Below are positions 58,297 through 64,000 of a DNA stretch of 64,000 nt, piece by piece. The position numbers and the translations under genes are program-made. This DNA is from Massilia sp. ZL223 (GTDB lineage Bacteria; Pseudomonadota; Gammaproteobacteria; Burkholderiales; Burkholderiaceae_D). Below the pieces are notes generated by a model. The model saw nothing but the letters and a program-made list of their open reading frames with translations, had not been told where the DNA came from and did not search any database. How positions within the stretch are numbered: the stretch's first letter is position 1; the number at the start of each line of letters is the position of its first letter. The stretch lies in the NCBI RefSeq assembly GCF_018119395.1, contig NZ_JAGPWD010000007.1, positions 62,001 to 126,000 on the forward strand. The letters are read 5' to 3'.

Positions 58297-59124
58297 TCAA
58301 CCAGCATGGAGAAAAGCCGCTTCGCTGCCTGCCGCTTCGACCCTCCCGCCAACCAGGACCACGTCGTCGGCGTAGCGGGTGCGGATCAGGCAGCTGCGCC
58401 CGGTCGCCCGGCCTTGCAGCAGGGTGATCCCCTGTTCCAGCAGCGCCGTCAGCGCGCCGGCCGCGACGCCGGTGGCGCTGTCTTCCAGCGCGTGGTCGAG
58501 GTGGTTGAAGTTGCGCCCTTCGTAGCGTCCATCCGCATGCCGGCAGTACACGTACATGCCGTTCACGCCGGTCTCCCTGCTCCAGGCGGTGATGGCGGCG
58601 AGGTCGGGAACGAGTGCGTGCAGGCTGTCCGCGTCCTTCACTTCCACCAGCAGCTTCGGGCTGCCGATCGAGGTCGCGCGCGGCGTCGATGCGGTCACCA
58701 GGTCCGGCGCCGCCAGCAGGCGCGCCAGCTGCGCGCCGTCGAGTGCGGGCTGGGCCGCTTCCTGCACTTCCATTTGCACGAAATAGCCGCCGTCCTCGCG
58801 CACCAGTCCCAGGCGCTGGCCGCGCATTGCGGTGCGCACCGCCAGCATCGCCGCCTCGGGAGCGCGCGCGAACAGCACCTGGGCCACCGCCAAGGTCGCG
58901 TGCACGCACAAGGGGCTGCGGGCGTGGGGATAGAAGTAGTCGACCACGCCCGCGATGCCCGCAACGCCCGGTTCAGCGGCGGGATCGATCCAGACGCAGG
59001 TGATGTTGCGCTCGCGTGCGAAGGCCGCGCGTTCGGCCTGGCCGCGTGGATCGTCTTCGATCACCAGGGCAGGGTTGCCGTCGCCGGGGTGTTCGCCGAA
59101 GCAAAGCAGGGCATGGATCCGCAT
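58297..59124 (-). CDS. PhzF-family isomerase-like protein lacking the usual catalytic Glu
   Basis: 275 residues of the PhzF/YddE fold: HALLCFGEHPGDGNPALVIED at the N-terminus, YFYPHARSPLCVHATLAVAQ (the CGHAT-like loop) and LEDSATGVAAGALTALLEQG. In PhzF the catalytic Glu sits in an SETAF-type motif after the first helix; here the aligned segment RERNITCVWID has Cys (residue 43) instead. The second conserved site, usually DP-TGSA, is DSATGVA. Isomerase activity is therefore doubtful. Divergent from dnaE2; a LexA box is 34 bp upstream of its start. Confidence 0.82.
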   Translation of the reverse strand: MRIHALLCFGEHPGDGNPALVIEDDPRGQAERAAFARERNITCVWIDPAAEPGVAGIAGVVDYFYPHARSPLCVHATLAVAQVLFARAPEAAMLAVRTAMRGQRLGLVREDGGYFVQMEVQEAAQPALDGAQLARLLAAPDLVTASTPRATSIGSPKLLVEVKDADSLHALVPDLAAITAWSRETGVNGMYVYCRHADGRYEGRNFNHLDHALEDSATGVAAGALTALLEQGITLLQGRATGRSCLIRTRYADDVVLVGGRVEAAGSEAAFLHAG

Positions 59125-59157
59125 CGTTCTCTCTTGCTGTGTGTCCTTGGTCGGTTA

Positions 59158-59177
59158 TACTGTATATTCATACAGTA
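59158..59177. promoter_or_regulatory. LexA (SOS) box in the dnaE2/phzF-like intergenic gap
   Basis: TACTGTATATTCATACAGTA (CTGT-N8-ACAG). Lies 32 bp before the dnaE2 start and 33 bp before the divergent PhzF-like gene. One base different from the imuA box. Spacing suits dnaE2 best; a shared effect on the PhzF-like gene is possible. Confidence 0.95.
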
Positions 59178-59209
59178 TTGCTGTTTTGCCTAAGGATTGT
59201 AGCCCAGCC

Positions 59210-62200
59210 GTGCCAGAGCCGCCGACCACCGCCGATTTTTTCTCTCCCGCAGTGCAGACGCAGGTTCTGCCGCAATATGCGGAGCTGTTCTGCATGTCGA
59301 ATTTCTCGTATCTAGAGGGCGCCTCGCACGCCGAGGAACTGGTGATGCGCGCGGTGCAGCTCGGGTACTTCGCGCTGGCCCTGACCGACGAATGCTCGCT
59401 GGCCGGCGTGGTGCGCGCCCACGGCGAAGCGAAGAAGACCGGCCTGCCGTTGGTGATCGGCGCCCACTTCCACCTGAAGCGGCGCGACGGCAGCCCGGCC
59501 CTGTCGCTGATCCTGCTGGCGCAAAACCGCAACGGCTACGGCAACCTGTCGGAACTGATCACCCTGGGCCGCATGCGCGCCGCCAAGGGCGAGTACTTCC
59601 TCACGCCGGACGACCTGGCCGAACCCGGCGTGGAACACGCGCACCTGAAGCACATGCCCGACTGCCTGGCGATCCTGCTGCCGGCCTATCCCGGGCACGA
59701 GGCGCAGGACGTGGACCGCCTGCACGCGCAGGCCGCATGGATGGCCACCACCTTCCCGGGCCGCGCCTGGCTCGGATTGACCCTCCTCCACCGCGCCTTC
59801 GACGAAGCCCATCGCGCCACGGTGGAGGAGGTGGGCTGGCAGCACGGCTTGCCGATCACGGCGCTGGGCCAGGTCGTGATGCATGTCCGCTCGCGCAAGC
59901 CACTGCAGGACACGCTCACCGCCACGCGCCTGGGCAAGCCGGTGGCCGAATGCGGCTACGGCCTGGCGCAGAACGCGGAGCAGCACCTGCGCGCGCGCCT
60001 GCGCCTGGCCAATATCTACACGCGCGAGGCCCTGGCCGAGACGGTGCGCATCGCGCGCCTGTGCACCTTCTCGCTGGACGAACTGCGCTACGAATATCCG
60101 GACGAAGTGGTCCCGCCCGGCCATACGGCCAGCAGCTACCTGCGCGCGGAAACCTATATCGGCGCGCACCGGCGCTTCCGCGAAGGGATTCCCGCCAAGG
60201 TGCAGGCCCAGATCGAGCACGAGCTGTCCCTGATCGCGGACATGAAGTACGAGCACTACTTCCTGACCGTCTACGACATCGTGCGCTTCGCCAGATCGCA
60301 GAACATCCTGTGCCAGGGGCGCGGCTCGGCCGCCAACTCGGCGGTCTGCTACTGCCTGGGCATCACCGAGGTCGATCCGGCGCGCGCCAGCCTGCTGTTC
60401 GAGCGCTTCATCTCGAAGGAGCGCAACGAGCCGCCCGACATCGACGTCGACTTCGAGCACCAGCGCAGGGAAGAAGTCATCCAGTACATCTACGGCAAGT
60501 ACGGGCGCGAACGCGCGGCGCTGGCGGCGGTGGTGATCAGCTACCGTCCCAAGAGCGCGCTGCGCGACAGCGGACGCGCGCTCGGCATCGACCTGGCCAT
60601 CGTCGAGAAGGTGGCCAAGACCCACCACTGGTTCGACAGCCGCGCCGACCTGCTCGGGCGCCTGGCCGAAAGCGGCCTCGATCCCGAAGCGCCGCTGTCG
60701 CAGCAATGGGCCACCCTGGCCCAGCAGCTGCTCAACTTCCCGCGCCACCTGTCCCAGCATCCGGGCGGCTTCGTGATCGCCCAGGGCAAGCTGTCGCGCC
60801 TGGTGCCGATCGAGAACGCGGCGATGGAAGAGCGCAGTGTGATCCAGTGGGACAAGAACGACCTGGAGGAACTGGGCCTGATGAAGGTCGACGTGCTGGC
60901 GCTGGGCATGCTGTCGATGATGCGGCGCGGGCTGGAACTGGTCGGGCAGCGCTACGGCGACGTGTTCGAGATGCAGGACATCCCGGCCGACGATGCCGCC
61001 ACCTACGACATGATCTGCGCGGCCGACACCGTGGGCGTGTTCCAGATCGAGTCGCGCGCGCAGATGAGCATGCTGCCGCGCATGCAGCCGCGCCGCTTCT
61101 ACGACCTGGTGATCGAAGTGGCGGTGGTGCGCCCCGGCCCGATCCAGGGCGGCATGGTGCATCCTTATCTGCGGCGGCGGCAGGGACTCGATCCCGTGCA
61201 CTATCCGAGCCCGCAGATGAAAGTGGCCCTGGAGCGCACCCTGGGCGTGCCGATCTTCCAGGAACAGGTGATGCAGGTGGCGATCCTGGGCGCCGGCTTC
61301 ACGCCGGGCGAAGCGGACCAGCTGCGGCGCGCGATGGCGGCCTGGAAGCGCAAGGGCGGCCTGGAGCAGTACTACGAGCGCATCGTGGGCGGCATGCTGG
61401 AACGCGGCTACGAGCTGTCCTTCGCCGAATCGATCTTCAGCCAGATCCAGGGCTTCGGCGAATACGGCTTCCCCGAATCGCACGCGGCCAGCTTCGCGCT
61501 GCTGGCCTATGCCAGTTCCTGGCTCAAGTGCCACGAGCCGGCGGCCTTCCTGTGCGCGCTGCTCAACAGCCAGCCGATGGGCTTCTACAGCCCCTCGCAG
61601 CTGGTGCAGGACGCGCGCCGCCACGGCATCGAGGTGAGGCCGGTGGACGTGGCGATCAGTGGCTGGGATTCGGCGCTGGAGGAACTCGACCCGGTCGACC
61701 GCTCGCGCCAGCCGGCGGTGCGCCTGGGACTGTCGCTACAGCGCGGATTGAAGCACGAAGTGGCGGAGCGTATCGAGGAAGCGCGCGCCATCCGGCCTTT
61801 CGAGAGCGTGGCCGACCTGGCGCGGCGCGCGCGCCTGGACCGGGGCGACCTGCAGGTGCTGGCCGGCGCCAACGCGCTGCGTTCGCTGGCCGGGCACCGG
61901 CGCGAAGCCCTGTGGCAGGCGGTGGGCGCGGCGCCCGACCGCGACCTGCTGCGCCCGACCACGGTGCAGGAAGAAACGCCGCAGCTGGCCGCGCCCTCGG
62001 AAGGCGAGGAAATCGTGGGCGACTACCGTGCCCAGGGCCTGACCCTGGGCCGCCATCCGCTGGCGCTGCTGCGCGAGCAGTTGCTGGCCAGGCGCTTCAT
62101 GCCGGCCTCCACCCTGATGGACTACCAGAACGGCCAGCTGGCGCGCGCCTGCGGCATGGTGACGGTGCGCCAGCGCCCCGGCACCGCCAAGGGCGTGCTG

Positions 62201-62416
62201 TTCATGACCCTGGAGGACGAGACCGGCAACGTCAATGTGATCGTCTGGCCCTCGCTGGTGGAGCAGCAGCGGCGCGAGGTGCTGAACGCGCCGCTGCTCG
62301 GCGTGTACGGCATCTGGCAGAAGGAAGGGGAGGTGCGCCACCTGGTCGCCAAGCGCCTGGTCGACATGTCGCACCTGCTGGGGCGCCTGCATGCGCCCAG
62401 CCGGGACTTCTGCTGA
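59210..62416 (+). CDS. dnaE2: Error-prone DNA polymerase III alpha subunit DnaE2
   Basis: 1068 residues starting at GTG 59210, chosen as the first start after the SOS box giving the usual N-terminus (PPTTADFFSP...YAELFCMSNFSYLEGASHAEEL). The PHP domain begins ALALTDECSLAGVVRAHGEA. The Pol III alpha catalytic region has PDIDVDFEHQRREEVIQYIY (catalytic Asp), KYGRERAALAAVVISYRPKSA and a second Asp in KVDVLALGMLSMM; it ends in an OB-fold (VNVIVWPSLVEQQRREVL). The family performs SOS-induced error-prone synthesis with ImuA/ImuB. Here it stands alone, 25.4 kb from imuAB. Confidence 0.93.
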   Translation: MPEPPTTADFFSPAVQTQVLPQYAELFCMSNFSYLEGASHAEELVMRAVQLGYFALALTDECSLAGVVRAHGEAKKTGLPLVIGAHFHLKRRDGSPALSLILLAQNRNGYGNLSELITLGRMRAAKGEYFLTPDDLAEPGVEHAHLKHMPDCLAILLPAYPGHEAQDVDRLHAQAAWMATTFPGRAWLGLTLLHRAFDEAHRATVEEVGWQHGLPITALGQVVMHVRSRKPLQDTLTATRLGKPVAECGYGLAQNAEQHLRARLRLANIYTREALAETVRIARLCTFSLDELRYEYPDEVVPPGHTASSYLRAETYIGAHRRFREGIPAKVQAQIEHELSLIADMKYEHYFLTVYDIVRFARSQNILCQGRGSAANSAVCYCLGITEVDPARASLLFERFISKERNEPPDIDVDFEHQRREEVIQYIYGKYGRERAALAAVVISYRPKSALRDSGRALGIDLAIVEKVAKTHHWFDSRADLLGRLAESGLDPEAPLSQQWATLAQQLLNFPRHLSQHPGGFVIAQGKLSRLVPIENAAMEERSVIQWDKNDLEELGLMKVDVLALGMLSMMRRGLELVGQRYGDVFEMQDIPADDAATYDMICAADTVGVFQIESRAQMSMLPRMQPRRFYDLVIEVAVVRPGPIQGGMVHPYLRRRQGLDPVHYPSPQMKVALERTLGVPIFQEQVMQVAILGAGFTPGEADQLRRAMAAWKRKGGLEQYYERIVGGMLERGYELSFAESIFSQIQGFGEYGFPESHAASFALLAYASSWLKCHEPAAFLCALLNSQPMGFYSPSQLVQDARRHGIEVRPVDVAISGWDSALEELDPVDRSRQPAVRLGLSLQRGLKHEVAERIEEARAIRPFESVADLARRARLDRGDLQVLAGANALRSLAGHRREALWQAVGAAPDRDLLRPTTVQEETPQLAAPSEGEEIVGDYRAQGLTLGRHPLALLREQLLARRFMPASTLMDYQNGQLARACGMVTVRQRPGTAKGVLFMTLEDETGNVNVIVWPSLVEQQRREVLNAPLLGVYGIWQKEGEVRHLVAKRLVDMSHLLGRLHAPSRDFC

Positions 62417-62422
62417 CCGGCT

Positions 62423-63646
62423 TTACCAGCGGCGGTAGACGGCGAAGTTCAGGCTGCGCTCGCGCGCGCTGCCACCGCTGTCACGGGAGAAGGCGGCGCC
62501 CACGCGCCCGCCCCAGTCGCGCGAAAAATAATGCACCAGGTTGACGCTGCCGCCGCCGGAGCGGGTGCGTCCGCCCGCCAGCGACAGCGGATCGTCGCTG
62601 CGGCCGCGGTTCACCGCCAGCTCCAGGTAGCTGTCGGCGTCGCCCTGGTAGTAGTAGCGGCCCAGCAGGCGGTCGCCCGAGCCGTGCGAGCCCGGCGCCA
62701 CAATATTCTGGTGGCGCAGCTGGACGTACCAGTTGCCGCTGTACTTCGCCAGGCTCACGCCGTAGATGTTGACGCGCTCGCCGAAGCCGAGCACGTCGTC
62801 GCTGAGCGAGACTTCCCAGCCGTCACCCACCGCCTGGTACAGCTCGATGCGGCCGCTGTTGGCCGGGAACAGGCGCGCCGAGGGCGCACGCTGGTAGCGC
62901 AGGTTGGCGTAGGCGCCGTTCCATAATTTGGTGTAGGCGTCCAGCGCCCAGGCGTGGCCGGTCTGGGCGAAGCGCTGCGCGCGCAAGGCCTCGAAGCCGA
63001 TCGAACCGAGCTTGCCATAATGGCGAATGCTGGCGGTCTGCTCGTTCCAGCGCGGGTTGTCGCCCAGCCTGGTCCAGGTCGAGGACAGGCCCGCCGCCCA
63101 GGCATAGCCTTCGGCGATGGCCGCATCGGGCGTGCCGGGACGCGGGCGCATCGCGGCCAGCATGGCGTCGACCTCGCCGGCATCGAAGCCCAGGCTGCGC
63201 GCACGCGCCAGGTCGGCCCGCGCATCGGCGGCGCGGCTGGCGGCGCGCAGGGCGCGGGCGCGCGCCATGTAGGCGTCGGGGGCGTCCGGCTGCAGCGCGA
63301 TCGCGCGCGCATAGGCCTCGGCGGCTTGTTCCGGCCGGCCGCTCCACTGGTACAGGTTGCCCAGCGCCGACCAGACGTCGGCGTAGGCGGGCGAGGATGC
63401 CGCCGCCGCCCGCAGGTCGGCCTCCGCCTCGCTCCAGCGCTCCAGGCGCGTGAAGGCGATGCCGCGTCCCAGCAGCACGTCGGCATTGCCGGGCGAGCGC
63501 GCCAGCAGCGCGTCGTAGGCCGCCAGCGCCAGGGCCGGCTGGCCGCTGTTGGCGAGATCGCGCGCTTGCTTGTACTGCTCGTCGAAGGAAGGGGATGGTG
63601 CGGCGGGCTGGATGTCGGCGGGAGGCTGCTGGTAGTCGGCGGGCAT
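62423..63646 (-). CDS. TPR protein with YaiO-type outer-membrane beta-barrel domain
   Basis: 407 residues from ATG 63646. The N-terminal half has about four TPR units (FDEQYKQARDLANSGQPALA, YADVWSALGNLYQWSGRPEQ, APDAYMARARALRAASRAAD), and the C-terminal half (about 170-407) is a YaiO-type barrel: IRHYGKLGSIGFEALRAQRF, NSGRIELYQAVGDGWEVSLS, NIYGVSLAKYSGNWYVQLR, NLVHYFSRDWGGRVGAAFSR, ending NFAVYRRW. YaiO proteins are associated with polysaccharide export. No signal peptide follows either this start or a GTG at 63715, which is odd for such a protein; the true N-terminus may be missed or lost. Confidence 0.8.
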   Translation of the reverse strand: MPADYQQPPADIQPAAPSPSFDEQYKQARDLANSGQPALALAAYDALLARSPGNADVLLGRGIAFTRLERWSEAEADLRAAAASSPAYADVWSALGNLYQWSGRPEQAAEAYARAIALQPDAPDAYMARARALRAASRAADARADLARARSLGFDAGEVDAMLAAMRPRPGTPDAAIAEGYAWAAGLSSTWTRLGDNPRWNEQTASIRHYGKLGSIGFEALRAQRFAQTGHAWALDAYTKLWNGAYANLRYQRAPSARLFPANSGRIELYQAVGDGWEVSLSDDVLGFGERVNIYGVSLAKYSGNWYVQLRHQNIVAPGSHGSGDRLLGRYYYQGDADSYLELAVNRGRSDDPLSLAGGRTRSGGGSVNLVHYFSRDWGGRVGAAFSRDSGGSARERSLNFAVYRRW

Positions 63647-63871
63647 GTAGAGTAGGTGCTTCTTGTCAATGCAGGCACTCTGCCCCAGGGGCGCGGGGAG
63701 CGTCAAGCGCAGCACGCATTCCGCGCCGCACGCGCGTCAGAAAACGGCATCTCACCCACCAGATATTGACAAGCCAAGCCAAAACGTGGCGCAATCCGGT
63801 GTTCTGGAAAGCAGGCGGCACGCTGGATGCGCCGGAACCAGATAACGATAAGAACGAGAAACAGGAAGAAG

Positions 63872-64000
63872 ATGAGCAGAAGCAGCGGCGGAAAAGCAAG
63901 AGGCACGGGGCGTACCACGCTTGAACAGGTAGCGGCACTGGCGGGGGTATCGATCATGACCGCTTCGCGCGCGCTCAGCCAGCCGCAGCTGGTGTCGGAA
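63872..64000 (+). CDS. LacI-family transcriptional regulator, N-terminal part (3' end outside window)
   Basis: Frame from ATG 63872 to the window end (43 codons). After a basic leader it shows the LacI headpiece: TLEQVAALAGVSIMTASRAL then SQPQLVSE. The wHTH with TASRAL is the DNA-recognition part of the GntR/LacI sugar repressors. AGGAAGAAG precedes the ATG. Ligand and targets are beyond the window. Confidence 0.88.
   Translation, partial: MSRSSGGKARGTGRTTLEQVAALAGVSIMTASRALSQPQLVSE

Noticed and set aside
1..64000. CRISPR arrays, tRNA and rRNA genes
   Set aside because: No regularly spaced repeats with unique spacers, no tRNA-like cloverleaf and no rRNA sequence were recognised; without a covariance search, small RNA genes could still be missed.

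Overview
The window is one stretch of a GC-rich bacterial chromosome with dense, mostly intact genes. The mix suggests a betaproteobacterium of the Oxalobacteraceae (Massilia/Telluria-like): a PEP-CTERM protein, LexA-type imuA-imuB and dnaE2, large TonB receptors paired with secreted glycosidases, a DUF2760-Hsp70-Hsp70 operon and REP-like dyads. This placement is inferred from gene content only; there is no rRNA gene and no tRNA gene was recognised.

Region 1 (1-16919). After the 3' end of cysS come two divergent arms of one sugar locus. The minus arm (agaS, ROK kinase, kbaZ/gatZ, agaR, nagA/agaA, MFS permease) encodes import and cytoplasmic breakdown of an N-acetylated amino sugar, best fitting N-acetylgalactosamine. 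The plus arm encodes a secreted GH31 enzyme with CBM32 and NPCBM domains, a Tat-exported GH109 alpha-N-acetylgalactosaminidase, a DUF5077/DUF3472 protein and a TonB-dependent receptor. Together they form an outer-membrane-to-cytoplasm system for alpha-GalNAc-capped glycans. The 337-bp divergent control region carries repeated CGAAAG motifs, the probable AgaR sites.

Region 2 (16920-24380). A TetR regulator with a near-perfect operator inside its own promoter and a perfect copy before a 36-residue membrane microprotein, DUF2231 and a PQQ-type sugar dehydrogenase; then an HD phosphohydrolase, two glutathione transferases, an orphan NuoB-like protein, and AraC and LysR regulators.

Region 3 (24384-33767). 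A translationally coupled DUF2760-Hsp70-Hsp70 operon, a HepT-like protein that has lost its RNase motif, a Na+/H+ antiporter, and SOS-controlled imuA-imuB.

Region 4 (33768-42216). Hairpin repeats, two GNAT acetyltransferases, an alpha/beta hydrolase, an IS607-type element with a one-base frameshift in both tnpA and tnpB, a MerR-controlled operon (DUF2938, flavodoxin-like, DUF2798), and an M61 peptidase.

Region 5 (42217-50206). Hsp20; an htrA-response regulator-histidine kinase operon preceded by PmrA/QseB-like direct repeats; an orphan branched-chain amino-acid binding protein; LysR, SDR and tautomerase genes.

Region 6 (50207-64000). A GH43 arabinanase-like enzyme with a PEP-CTERM protein, hisC, a retropepsin-like protease, a second TonB receptor, a PhzF-like protein lacking the usual catalytic Glu, SOS-controlled dnaE2 (26 kb from imuAB but with an almost identical LexA box), a YaiO-type TPR/beta-barrel protein, and the start of a LacI-family regulator.
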